From Candidatus Abyssobacteria bacterium SURF_5 (lineage in GTDB: Bacteria > Abyssobacteria > SURF-5): DNA of 26,932 bases. The stretch is taken from positions 1-26,932 of the forward strand of contig QZKU01000086.1 in the NCBI GenBank assembly GCA_003598085.1, given 5' to 3'. Made by a program: the position numbers and the translations under genes. The notes beneath the pieces are model-generated. The model worked only from the letters and a program-made list of their open reading frames with translations. It had not been told where the DNA came from and ran no database searches. Of this stretch, positions 8,257-15,823 are shown one piece after another (positions within the stretch are counted from its first letter, which is position 1; the number at the start of each line of letters is the position of its first letter).

Positions 8257-8399
8257 GGCCGGCTTCGTCAGATTGATCATAAGATAGAGGCTCGAGATTA
8301 TAGGAACTTAGATCTGATGTAGGTCGGGATTGAGATTTCGCGGTCGAGCTATGTTAGCGAATGCACACCGGCTTGCGTCAGAATTGAAGAGACGGAGAA

Positions 8400-9011
8400 A
8401 TGGCGAGAACGCATGCGGCTGAAATAGCGCGTGAGGTGACGAAGAGAGAGCTGCTTGGAGCCGCGCTCGAGGTATTCGTTGCAAAGGGATATCCCGCCGC
8501 CACGATTTCCGATATCGTCCGCGCCGCCGGCGTAACGCAGGGGACGTTCTATCTGTATTTCCAGAACAAAAAAGACATTTTCGCAGTGCTTCTCCAGGAA
8601 TATCGGAAACTGGTGATTTCGGGCCTGTTTAATGTCGACCTCGATTCCGTGCGCACGAAGGAGGATTGGATCGCGCTGGCCAATCGCATTGGCTCTTTTC
8701 TGCTTGACCACATCAAGACACATGGCGACTATATGCGCCTGTTCATCGCCGAGACAACGACAATTGGGTCGAGTTTCCTCAACGAAGCCGATGTCTTTTC
8801 TGGGGCGATAACGGACGAGATCGGACGGCTTCTGCGCCACGGCCTAAAAATGAACCTGCTGAGGGACATAGATGTGAAAAGCGTTAGTCTTTCCTGCCTC
8901 GGTGCGCTTAAAGAGGCCGTTCGACAATCCTGTTTCGGGAATGTTCCAAGTACCGCCGATGAAATTATCCCGCGCATAATCCGCAGCCAGGCGGAACTCC
9001 TGTTGAAGTAG
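8400..9011 (+). CDS. TetR/AcrR-family transcriptional regulator (second)
   Basis: A 203-residue regulator. The helix-turn-helix reads ATISDIVRAAGVTQGTFYLY followed by FQNKKDIFAVLL, a clear TetR signature at about residues 32-62; the C-terminal part is a helical ligand-binding domain. GACGGAG lies just before the ATG. It follows the radical SAM gene by 167 bases in the same direction and may be co-transcribed or have its own weak promoter (TTGATC-17-GATTAT at 8273-8301). It may repress the radical SAM gene through ACTAAC-AC-GTTAGT at 6410-6423. It is not closely similar to the TetR at 5561-6208. Confidence 0.85.
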   Translation: MARTHAAEIAREVTKRELLGAALEVFVAKGYPAATISDIVRAAGVTQGTFYLYFQNKKDIFAVLLQEYRKLVISGLFNVDLDSVRTKEDWIALANRIGSFLLDHIKTHGDYMRLFIAETTTIGSSFLNEADVFSGAITDEIGRLLRHGLKMNLLRDIDVKSVSLSCLGALKEAVRQSCFGNVPSTADEIIPRIIRSQAELLLK

Positions 9012-9272
9012 ATCTGTGTTTTCGCGGCTCGGCCATGTCCGGTGAAATTATTTTCTTCCGCCCCCAATGCATTTTCGAAGAAGCTTTTCTCCTGTCGCTT
9101 TTGGCGCCCAGGCAATTCCGCACCTGAATCGTCCCGCATTATTTGATGTTGTCCCTTGCTTGAAGCCAACGAAAGTGGGCCGGCCATGGATCGGGCAAAC
9201 CGGGTTCGATGTCGTGTATAATGAAGTTATGGCCGATTTCAGCGTGACGGCCGACGAAGTATCAAAGACGAC

Positions 9273-11039
9273 ATGATGAAGAACCGGTACCTCATCAAAC
9301 TCCTTCATGCAGGGCTGCTCCTGATCTGTTTTCTGGCGGCCTTCTCTCTTTTCTGGCTTGTTGCGGATATCCAAATCCAGGTGGATGCAGCTCCGGAGAC
9401 GCTTTCATTCAAACTGAGATACGCCCTGCTGGGCGGGCTGTGTTTATTCGCCCTCATGTATTCAGGAGTTTCGATAAGCGCCGCCGCCAGCAATCATCAA
9501 TCTAAAGGAAGGATTCTTGCCTGGTATGCGTTACCGGCCCTCTGCTTCCTTGCGCTTACCGTATTTGCGAGGTATACCGGCCCCAATCTGACGGCCGAGA
9601 TATCCCGCGGCCCATTTGCTTTTCTTCTGAAGAGAGTGATCCCCGACCTGCGTGATGATGCCGCCTCTCTTGCAATTGCAGTCGTTCCTTCAATGGTCCT
9701 TCTGTTAGCGGTTGCTGTGAAGGCTTTCTCGAAGGCGGAGTTTGTCACTGTTCGCCGCTGGTTGAAAGCCGATGCTTCTCTGGCTCTTCTGGTGGCTTTT
9801 GTTTCATTTGGTGCATGGCAGAACTGGGGCTATAACGTATACACGAGAAAGGGTGGAGAGCCAAATATCGTCTTCATCATATGCGATGCCATGCGGGCCG
9901 ACCATCTCGGTGGATACGGGTATTTTCGTGAAACTTCGCCCGTGATGGATCAATTGGCGAAAGAAGGCGTCATTTTCACCAATTTTACAGCCGCATCGAG
10001 TTGGAGTGAGCCGTCATACATCGCCATGTACTCTTCCCAGTATCCTTCATACTACAGAGCCAAATCAAATACAGGAGAAATCCGGATCTCCAGGGAACTG
10101 AGCAAGAAGGACTATTACACGCATGGCTTTATAACAAACATCTTTGCCTATTATCCGTTTGGCGGCACACGGGCCACTTACGACCACCGCTTCATTTCAA
10201 CAAGCACCGATACAACGAAATTGATCACGGATCTAGCGCTGCAAATGATAACGAGACGCGCAAGAGACAAGTTCTTCATCCACTTGCAGTACATGGACCC
10301 GCACTCGCCATACATTCCGCCGCTGCCTGAGTACGGGATGTTCGTGGACCTCGCTAACAAATTGGAAACGCCGGAAAACGAGGCTCGCCGCAGGGCCGCG
10401 CTTTATGACGGTGAAATCAGGTGGATTAATTTCCAAATATCAAGAATAGTGTCTCGTCTCCAGTCCTTGGGGCTATACGACAACACGTATATCGTGATAA
10501 CCGCCGACCACGGAGAGAAGTTTGATGATCCATCCTCGCCTCACGGAGGCTCGCTTGAGGACGAACTGCTGCATGTTCCCTTAATAATTCGGGGACCGGG
10601 TATCCCGCCAAATCGGAGGATCGATTCCCCCGCAAGCCATGTGGATTTGTTGCCGACTTTCATGGAATGGATCGGCGCCGAACCCGCTCCCGACTATCAA
10701 GGTAAAAGTCTGATGCCGCTGATACATGGAGAAGAAGACGCGGATCGCATAATATTCAGCGAATTAATGATACCCGCTTTCGCGCCAAAATATCATGTCA
10801 TTGCGGTTCGGAAAGGGCCATGGAAATTGATAACGGGCGGCCCTGACGGCGATCAACTGTTCAACCTGGAGCAGGACCGCTCCGAGCTCGTGAACCTCGC
10901 CGAAAAATTTCCCGATCTGCTCCTCAAGCTGAAGCAAGACGCGGATGATTTTAAGAAAAATGCGCCTTCCGACCGTGCAGTCATTCAATATTCCCCCCAA
11001 GAGCGAGAGGTTCTCAAGGGCCTCGGATATCTCCAGTAA
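9273..11039 (+). CDS. Membrane-anchored sulfatase-fold (alkaline phosphatase superfamily) enzyme
   Basis: A 588-residue protein. The first ~185 residues hold about five hydrophobic segments (for example LLHAGLLLICFLAAFSLFWL and LALLVAFVSFGAW), placing the catalytic domain outside the membrane. From about residue 198 a sulfatase domain follows: metal-site DAMRADHLGGYGY (D205), nucleophile segment WSEPSYIAMYSSQYPS (Ser245), and metal-site TADHGEKF (D412, H413). The classic C/S-x-P-S-R formylglycine motif is changed to SEPSY: Ser replaces Cys and Arg is lost, so it may be a Ser-type sulfatase or a phospho-transferase/hydrolase. Two ATGs (9273, 9276) start the frame and the ribosome site is weak. 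A TATAAT at 9217-9222 lacks a good -35 partner. It seems to be a single-gene unit. Confidence 0.8.
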   Translation: MMKNRYLIKLLHAGLLLICFLAAFSLFWLVADIQIQVDAAPETLSFKLRYALLGGLCLFALMYSGVSISAAASNHQSKGRILAWYALPALCFLALTVFARYTGPNLTAEISRGPFAFLLKRVIPDLRDDAASLAIAVVPSMVLLLAVAVKAFSKAEFVTVRRWLKADASLALLVAFVSFGAWQNWGYNVYTRKGGEPNIVFIICDAMRADHLGGYGYFRETSPVMDQLAKEGVIFTNFTAASSWSEPSYIAMYSSQYPSYYRAKSNTGEIRISRELSKKDYYTHGFITNIFAYYPFGGTRATYDHRFISTSTDTTKLITDLALQMITRRARDKFFIHLQYMDPHSPYIPPLPEYGMFVDLANKLETPENEARRRAALYDGEIRWINFQISRIVSRLQSLGLYDNTYIVITADHGEKFDDPSSPHGGSLEDELLHVPLIIRGPGIPPNRRIDSPASHVDLLPTFMEWIGAEPAPDYQGKSLMPLIHGEEDADRIIFSELMIPAFAPKYHVIAVRKGPWKLITGGPDGDQLFNLEQDRSELVNLAEKFPDLLLKLKQDADDFKKNAPSDRAVIQYSPQEREVLKGLGYLQ

Positions 11040-11040
11040 T

Positions 11041-11067
11041 CAACCGCTTATCAAGGTGAAGCGGTTG
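11041..11067 (+). terminator. 9-bp stem hairpin after the sulfatase-fold gene
   Basis: CAACCGCTT (11041-11049) and AAGCGGTTG (11059-11067) are exact reverse complements with a nine-base loop, starting within two bases of the TAA stop. The position suggests transcription termination or mRNA 3'-end protection. No U-tract follows, so intrinsic termination would be weak. Confidence 0.5.
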
Positions 11068-11152
11068 GATGACATGCATACCCTATAAATATTGAGCCAT
11101 TCTGACTTTCTCCATCAAGCCGGGTCTTCCTTTCCCACTTCCTCTAGAGAAA

Positions 11153-11170
11153 TGCAACACTGGTGTTGCA
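11153..11170. promoter_or_regulatory. Perfect 8+2+8 palindrome, candidate upstream activator site
   Basis: TGCAACAC-TG-GTGTTGCA is a perfect inverted repeat centred about 196 bases before the predicted sigma54 transcription start. This is the usual distance and form of an enhancer site for NtrC-type activators. The activator encoded at 25490-26866, the last gene of the locus, is the natural candidate to bind here. Binding is inferred. Confidence 0.6.
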
Positions 11171-11214
11171 GAAGTCAATAGCGCAACCCTTTGAGCATCA
11201 GCGAGTTGGCTGTC

Positions 11215-11231
11215 TGTTGATAAATGCAACA
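11215..11231. promoter_or_regulatory. Second TGCAACA-containing imperfect repeat
   Basis: TGTTG (11215-11219) and CAACA (11227-11231) are inverted around seven bases, and the right side contains TGCAACA, the same half-site as the palindrome at 11153. It may be a weaker second binding site for the same activator. Activators of this class often use paired sites. Confidence 0.3.
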
Positions 11232-11331
11232 AGTCGTGATGGTTCGAGTTCAGGTGCAATCGAGTGCGGCAAGCTTTCTAAGTCGCTATGCCTGATAATG
11301 TTCTGCTGTGGGTCTTGTCCTGCTTTTCTTT

Positions 11332-11347
11332 TGGCAGACATGTTGCA
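11332..11347 (+). promoter_or_regulatory. Sigma54 (-24/-12) promoter of the respiratory locus
   Basis: TGGCAGA-CATG-TTGCA matches the sigma54 consensus TGGCACG-N4-TTGCW, with GG (11333-11334) and GC (11345-11346) separated by exactly ten bases. Transcription would start near 11358, about 40 bases before the first gene. The GAFTGA-containing activator in the same locus supports the assignment. Confidence 0.75.
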
Positions 11348-11397
11348 GAATAGACGTCCAAAAGAACCGGGTAAATACCAGAGAAGGAATGAGGGCT

Positions 11398-12129
11398 ATG
11401 CACCTGATTTTGGCGATTCTGACTTTTGCGGTTTTCATTGGAGTGGGTTTTCTGATTGAGTTCATTAAAGGGAGGACGCTTTCGAAGGCCATTCTTGATG
11501 CCGTTTCCATGGACGATGAGAACCCGAGTGGAAATCCGGCCTACGTTCCGCCTGTTGCGGTGCTTCCCGGACTCACCGGTGCTGCGCCGCGGGTCGAAGG
11601 CTACGCCTTACCGGAAGCCCTCTATTATCACCAGGGCCATTCATGGGTAGCGCCTCAAGGGGCCGATACGGCGATTGTTGGCATCGATGATTTTGCGGGG
11701 AAATTGATTGGAAGCCCCACTTCGATTACCGTGCCGAAGCCGGGCGAAATCTTTCGACAGGGCGAGAAGGGGTGGACCATTAGCCAAAGCGACAAACAGG
11801 TGAAAATGGTATTTCCGGTTGACGGGAAAGTGGTTGCTGTAAATGAAGCAGTGCTAAAGAATCCAACGTTGATTGCGAGCGAGCCGTACGGCAGGGGATG
11901 GCTCTTTATTATCAAGTCGAGAAGCCTTCAGAGAAATCTCCGTAACCTTCTCAGTGGTTCTGTTGCTCGGAGATGGATGGAAGAATCGGCGACGGCATTC
12001 AGAACGATGTTCAGCGGCAAACTTGGAATTGTGTATCAGGACGGCGGTCTGCCGGAGGATGGGCTGGCGGATTACATAAGCGCCAAGGAATGGCGGGAGA
12101 TCACCGGCCGGCTCTTCATGATCGAGTGA
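11398..12129 (+). CDS. Membrane-anchored GcvH-like (lipoyl-fold) protein 1
   Basis: 243 residues. One N-terminal transmembrane helix (about 2-22), followed by basic residues that predict a cytoplasmic C-terminus, then a linker and a glycine-cleavage H-protein-like domain at about 77-173. Landmarks are HSWV, IVGIDDFAGKLIG, VDGKVVAVNEAVLKNP and EPYGRGWLFIIK. In the lipoyl hairpin (SQSDKQVKM) Lys133 lies about where H-protein is lipoylated, though the loop seems one residue shorter. A C-terminal extension with IVYQDGGLPEDGLADY is shared with the next protein and absent from true GcvH. The second ATG of MRAM is chosen because AAGGA is well spaced from it; 11389 is possible. It is the first gene after the sigma54 promoter. 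No glycine-cleavage partner genes are present, so a role as an electron or sulfur carrier is inferred, not shown. Confidence 0.75.
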   Translation: MHLILAILTFAVFIGVGFLIEFIKGRTLSKAILDAVSMDDENPSGNPAYVPPVAVLPGLTGAAPRVEGYALPEALYYHQGHSWVAPQGADTAIVGIDDFAGKLIGSPTSITVPKPGEIFRQGEKGWTISQSDKQVKMVFPVDGKVVAVNEAVLKNPTLIASEPYGRGWLFIIKSRSLQRNLRNLLSGSVARRWMEESATAFRTMFSGKLGIVYQDGGLPEDGLADYISAKEWREITGRLFMIE

Positions 12130-12200
12130 GCGGCTCGGGAGAATGATGAGATGACCCTGAACCATCTGGACAGAGGACAAATAGGAAAAGGAGAAGGGAT

Positions 12201-12959
12201 ATGATTCCCGTCACGCTACCGATCAGCCTTATGATTTTTCTCTTTTTGATTCTCATTGGTTTCTCTTTGTTGCTTTTTGTCGGATCGAGCCACGTGTTTC
12301 ACCTTATCAGGTCACGGGCGCCCCGAAAACGAGGGTTCGAGGGGGCTCAGCAATCTTTATCGGCGCCTTCTCCAGCCGGGGCAGCCGCCGAGGTATCTCG
12401 CGTCGAAGGCTATGTTTTCCCGCACTTTCTCCGCTATCATCGTGGCCACACCTGGGTGGCTTTCAAGGAATCGGGCGAAGCCATTGTCGGCATCGATGAT
12501 TTCGCCGGAAAACTCATTGGCTCTCCAAAAATAATCGCTTCGCCCCGGATAGGGCAGCGCCTGCACCAGGAGGAAAGGGCGTGGATTCTGCGGCGCAAGG
12601 GAAAGGACCTGGAGGTGCAGGCGCCATTGGACGGCGAAGTGGTCGAAGTTAACGAAAGAATTTTCGATAATCCCGGGCTGCTGTCGAAGGATTGCTATGG
12701 AGGCGGATGGCTCGCGGTTATAAAGCCGGCCAACCTCAAAGAGAACATGATGAGACTGCTGAGCGGCGAAGCGGCGAGGCAATGGCTGGAGCAATCGGCA
12801 GCAGAAGTTCGTGCCACGTTCAACCGAGATCTCGGACTTGTATATCAGGATGGCGGGTTGCCCGAAGGAGGGCTCGCCGATTACCTGAACCCTAACGAAT
12901 GGGCCGGGCTGCTTGCGCGTCTTTCAGGGTGCGGCCGGATGAATCCGCCGGCAAATTAG
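12201..12959 (+). CDS. Membrane-anchored GcvH-like (lipoyl-fold) protein 2
   Basis: 252 residues and clearly a paralogue of the preceding protein. It has an N-terminal hydrophobic helix (about 6-28) followed by a strongly basic stretch (RSRAPRKRG), predicting a cytoplasmic domain. The H-protein-like domain is at about 80-175 (HTWV, AIVGIDDFAGKLIG shared with protein 1, LDGEVVEVNERIFDNPGLL). At the lipoyl hairpin (RRKGKDLEV) there are lysines at 133 and 135, with K135 aligning with K133 of protein 1. The C-terminal extension GLVYQDGGLPEGGLADYL is nearly the same as in protein 1. AAGGAG precedes the ATG. It lies 71 bases after gene 1. Whether it is lipoylated is open. Confidence 0.75.
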   Translation: MIPVTLPISLMIFLFLILIGFSLLLFVGSSHVFHLIRSRAPRKRGFEGAQQSLSAPSPAGAAAEVSRVEGYVFPHFLRYHRGHTWVAFKESGEAIVGIDDFAGKLIGSPKIIASPRIGQRLHQEERAWILRRKGKDLEVQAPLDGEVVEVNERIFDNPGLLSKDCYGGGWLAVIKPANLKENMMRLLSGEAARQWLEQSAAEVRATFNRDLGLVYQDGGLPEGGLADYLNPNEWAGLLARLSGCGRMNPPAN

Positions 12960-12984
12960 AAGATCGGGAAAGGAGAGAGGAGAG

Positions 12985-13692
12985 ATGGTTCCTATAGCTA
13001 TTGCAGGCATTATCCTGGCGTTTCTGGTCATCGACGTGATCATCCAAACGGTCCAGCACAGAAGAGGCAGGCGCGTACACGGCTTCTTTATACCGGATCC
13101 AGCCGATGAAGTTTCGCCTCCCGTCGACTATGGCAGGATGCTCGACTGCCTGAAGAGGTTCGGCATTGCGCCGCCGCACAACGCATTCGTTCATAGCGGC
13201 CACATTTGGGCCGCCGTCGAGCAATCAGGCGAAGCGGTTGTCGGACTGGATTCATTTGTGAAAAGAGTAATTGGAAAAGTGGACGCAGTCGAGCTGCCCC
13301 GCGTAGGGCAGGCGGTGCACCAGGGAGAACGGTTGATGGCGGTGCACCGGGGAAATCGAATTGCCGAATTCGTTGCTCCCGTCGATGGGGTTATCACTGA
13401 AGTCAAAGAAGTGCCAGCCCCGGTCTCCGATTTAGGAGGAACCGACTGGATTTGCAGGATCAAGCCGAGCAATTTATCGGCGAATCTGAAGGTGCTGCGC
13501 ATTGCTGAAGACGCCGTGAAATGGATGTATGAAGAACTTTTCCGGTTGCACGAGCTGGTTGCCGCGCAGATTCCGAGGCTGCAGACTGTCGGCGTGACGA
13601 TGCAGGACGGCGCTCTCGCCCTGGATAATGTGCTTCAGACGCTTGACGAGGACGCGTGGAACCAGTTTCAGCGGCAATTTCTGAAGAGCTAA
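12985..13692 (+). CDS. Membrane-anchored GcvH-like protein 3, lipoyl site lost
   Basis: 235 residues, a more distant third paralogue. An N-terminal transmembrane helix (about 4-22) is followed by HRRGRR, again predicting a cytoplasmic domain. The H-protein-like part (about 70-160) keeps HIWA, AVVGLDSFVKRVIGKV and APVDGVITEVKE. The hairpin reads HRGNRIAEF, with Arg125 where proteins 1 and 2 have Lys, so it probably cannot be lipoylated. The C-terminal extension keeps VTMQDGAL in shortened form. GGAGAG sites precede the ATG, 25 bases after gene 2. It is followed within 16 bases by the Fe-S protein gene, suggesting a structural or docking role in the same complex. Confidence 0.7.
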   Translation: MVPIAIAGIILAFLVIDVIIQTVQHRRGRRVHGFFIPDPADEVSPPVDYGRMLDCLKRFGIAPPHNAFVHSGHIWAAVEQSGEAVVGLDSFVKRVIGKVDAVELPRVGQAVHQGERLMAVHRGNRIAEFVAPVDGVITEVKEVPAPVSDLGGTDWICRIKPSNLSANLKVLRIAEDAVKWMYEELFRLHELVAAQIPRLQTVGVTMQDGALALDNVLQTLDEDAWNQFQRQFLKS

Positions 13693-13708
13693 CCGGAGGA
13701 TCAACCAC

Positions 13709-14509
13709 ATGAGCAAAGGAATGCTGATCGATACAACGTTGTGTGTGGGTTGCTGCATGTGTGAAGAAGCGTGCAACGAGAAAAATGACCTGCCGAAATG
13801 TGATGAGTCAGATCTCTCGGCCTGCAAATTCACCAAAGTTTTCGAGCGGGGCGACTACTACGTGCGAAAGATGTGCATGCATTGCGAAGAGCCCGCCTGC
13901 GCATCGGTCTGTCCCGTCGGCGCATTGAAAAAGCTGAAGGAAGGGCCCGTCATTTATTACGAAAAAAAATGCATCGGGTGCAGATACTGCATGCAAGCAT
14001 GCCCGTTCCAGATTCCGACGTATGAATGGGCGAGCGCTTTTCCGCGGGTGAGAAAATGCTGGTTCTGCTATGACCGGGTGATGGCGGGCAGTCAACCGGC
14101 GTGTGCCGAAGCCTGTCCGACCGGAGCCACCAAATTCGGCGACCGCAAAGAACTGGTGGTTGAAGCCCGGAAGAGAATCGCCGAGAACCCTGATCAATAT
14201 CATTCGCATATTTTTGGCGAACACGAAGTGGGGGGGACCTCGATGCTCTATCTGGCTGCAGTTCCCTTCGGGCGGATTGGCTTCAAATCGAACCTGATCG
14301 AAAAGCCGCTCCCGCTCTTGACGTGGAATGTCCTCTCAAAGATCCCCGATTTTGTGCTGGTCGGCGGTACGCTGCTTGGGGGAGTCGCATGGATCATCAA
14401 CCGGCGCATCATTCTGCAGGACGAGCGCATTGAGGAAGCTGAACGGAAGCGGAACGCGGGCGAGCCAACAACTCGTTCCGGGTTCTTCGGACGATTTGGG
14501 AAGAAATAG
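13709..14509 (+). CDS. Four-cluster [4Fe-4S] ferredoxin-like subunit with C-terminal membrane anchor (module A)
   Basis: 266 residues, resembling HybA/DsrO/NrfC-type electron-transfer subunits. Four cysteine groups are visible: CVGCCMCEEAC (12-22), CMHCEEPACASVCP, CIGCRYCMQACP, and CWFC paired with CAEACP. Near 210-230 is a hydrophobic helix (DFVLVGGTLLGGVAWII), followed by a charged tail. There is no N-terminal Tat or Sec signal. Either the Fe-S domain is cytoplasmic or it is exported as a passenger of another Tat substrate; no such partner lies next to it. GGAGG precedes the ATG. The next gene encodes an NrfD-type membrane subunit, so the pair should pass electrons between a donor and the quinone pool. 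Confidence 0.85.
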   Translation: MSKGMLIDTTLCVGCCMCEEACNEKNDLPKCDESDLSACKFTKVFERGDYYVRKMCMHCEEPACASVCPVGALKKLKEGPVIYYEKKCIGCRYCMQACPFQIPTYEWASAFPRVRKCWFCYDRVMAGSQPACAEACPTGATKFGDRKELVVEARKRIAENPDQYHSHIFGEHEVGGTSMLYLAAVPFGRIGFKSNLIEKPLPLLTWNVLSKIPDFVLVGGTLLGGVAWIINRRIILQDERIEEAERKRNAGEPTTRSGFFGRFGKK

Positions 14510-14564
14510 CCTTTTTCATTCATACGCATACCTGGATCGAAAGCAGGCAGGAAAGGCGGAAGAG

Positions 14565-15746
14565 ATGAATCGCAAATGGATACCGAAGATAACTTTTTGG
14601 AGATGTGTATTCGCGCTGATATTCCTGATGGGCTTATACGTCAGTTATATTCGCTTCTTCAAGGGCCTGGGAGCATCAACGAATCTGAATGACAAGGTTC
14701 CATGGGGCCTGTGGGTTGGTTTCGACGTTCTGTGCGGTGTCGGCTTGGCAGCCGGTGGATTCACCATCACCCTCGTAGTTCATCTGTTCAACATGAAGAA
14801 ATACAAGCCCATAGTGCCGTCCACTGTATTGAGCGCGTTTCTGGGATACAATCTTGTGAGCGCCGGATTAATGTACGACATTGGTCGTCCGTACCGCATC
14901 TGGCATCCCATGAGGTTCTGGAATCACCATTCAGTCATGTTCGAGGTGGCGTTGTGCGTCATGATGTACACGACCGTGCTCGCGCTTGAGTTCAGCCCGA
15001 TGATTTTCAAACGCTTGAAATGGGAGAAACCATTGCGGATCGTGAAGTCGATAACCATTCCTTTGGTTATTGCCGGATTCATTCTCTCGACGCTTCATCA
15101 ATCTTCTCTGGGGACTGTTTTCCTTATTGTCCCCGGAAGGCTGCACCAGTTATGGTATACGCCGATACTGCCGCTGATGTTCATTACATCCGCCATTGCG
15201 GCCGGCCTTTCCATGGTGATTGTGGAGTCCTACATCAGCCGGCGCGCCTTCAATAAACGCCTGGAACTGGACTTGCTGGCGGGAGTGGGGCGGGCTGTTC
15301 TGGTTGTTCTCGCGGTATACTGCGTGCTCAAGGTGAAGGATTTGTTTAACCGCGACGCAATCGAGCTCCTCTTCGACGGCAGTCACGAGAGCAAAATGTT
15401 TCTTCTGGAAATGGGATTGGGAGTGGCGGCTCCGCTGGGGATGCTGGCGGTCAGCAGAATCCGCGAGACCCAGAGCGGCTTGTTCATCTCTTCGGTGATG
15501 GTCGTCACCGGATTTGTAATCAATAGGTTAAATGTGAGCATCACCGGTATGATCAGTTCATCCGGGGTCAAGTATTTCCCTTCGTGGATGGAAATTGGAG
15601 CGACTGTTTTCCTGGTTGCAATGGGATTTGCGCTGTTTGGAGCGGCTGTTAAATACCTGCCGGTATTCCCGGAGGAAACCGAGCAGGAAACAGAAGAGTC
15701 CCTGCGGTACCTTGTTCCGGAGAGGCGCCCGGTCATGACGCCGTAA
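14565..15746 (+). CDS. NrfD/HybB-family quinone-interacting membrane subunit (module A)
   Basis: 393 residues with about ten hydrophobic segments over most of the length and a short charged C-terminal tail. The ATG at 14565 is chosen over an upstream in-frame GTG at 14328 because GGCGGAAGAG precedes it and the upstream part would overlap the Fe-S gene without membrane character. It shares landmark motifs with the second NrfD protein at 22857: HSVMFE (HSMLTE there), LHQSSLG (FHQGSLG) and VINRL (VINRF). This class of protein binds menaquinone and accepts electrons from a partner Fe-S subunit. It pairs with the preceding Fe-S gene, 55 bases upstream. No molybdopterin or haem catalytic subunit is linked directly to this pair. 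Confidence 0.85.
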   Translation: MNRKWIPKITFWRCVFALIFLMGLYVSYIRFFKGLGASTNLNDKVPWGLWVGFDVLCGVGLAAGGFTITLVVHLFNMKKYKPIVPSTVLSAFLGYNLVSAGLMYDIGRPYRIWHPMRFWNHHSVMFEVALCVMMYTTVLALEFSPMIFKRLKWEKPLRIVKSITIPLVIAGFILSTLHQSSLGTVFLIVPGRLHQLWYTPILPLMFITSAIAAGLSMVIVESYISRRAFNKRLELDLLAGVGRAVLVVLAVYCVLKVKDLFNRDAIELLFDGSHESKMFLLEMGLGVAAPLGMLAVSRIRETQSGLFISSVMVVTGFVINRLNVSITGMISSSGVKYFPSWMEIGATVFLVAMGFALFGAAVKYLPVFPEETEQETEESLRYLVPERRPVMTP

Positions 15747-15793
15747 CGGCGGCCTGAGACCCCGGTTCCTCTGGAAACACCCCGAGAAATTGC

Positions 15794-15823
15794 TTGACCG
15801 CAGGTGGCGACATGTAGTAAAAT
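15794..15823 (+). promoter_or_regulatory. Possible internal sigma70 promoter before the sensor kinase
   Basis: TTGACC (15794-15799) and TAAAAT (15818-15823) have an 18-base spacer, each one mismatch from consensus. Just downstream is a 7-bp inverted repeat, TAGGATC (15829-15835) and GATCCTA (15860-15866), near the expected start. Basal expression of the kinase and downstream genes, including the activator needed for the sigma54 promoter, would make sense. This lies in a 218-base gap. Confidence 0.4.

Larger units (their letters stand above)
11040..11397. other. 358-base intergenic regulatory region
   Basis: No convincing gene lies here; an open frame from 11163 and a 5' extension of the next gene cross it without ribosome sites. 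It holds, in order, a hairpin after the sulfatase gene (11041-11067), an 8+2+8 palindrome (11153-11170), a related imperfect repeat (11215-11231) and a sigma54 promoter (11332-11347), and so serves as the control region of the respiratory locus. Confidence 0.7.

Noticed and set aside
14328-14564. 79-codon N-terminal extension of the module A NrfD gene
   Set aside because: It overlaps the end of the Fe-S gene, has no ribosome site at its GTG and no membrane or family character; the ATG at 14565 has a good site.
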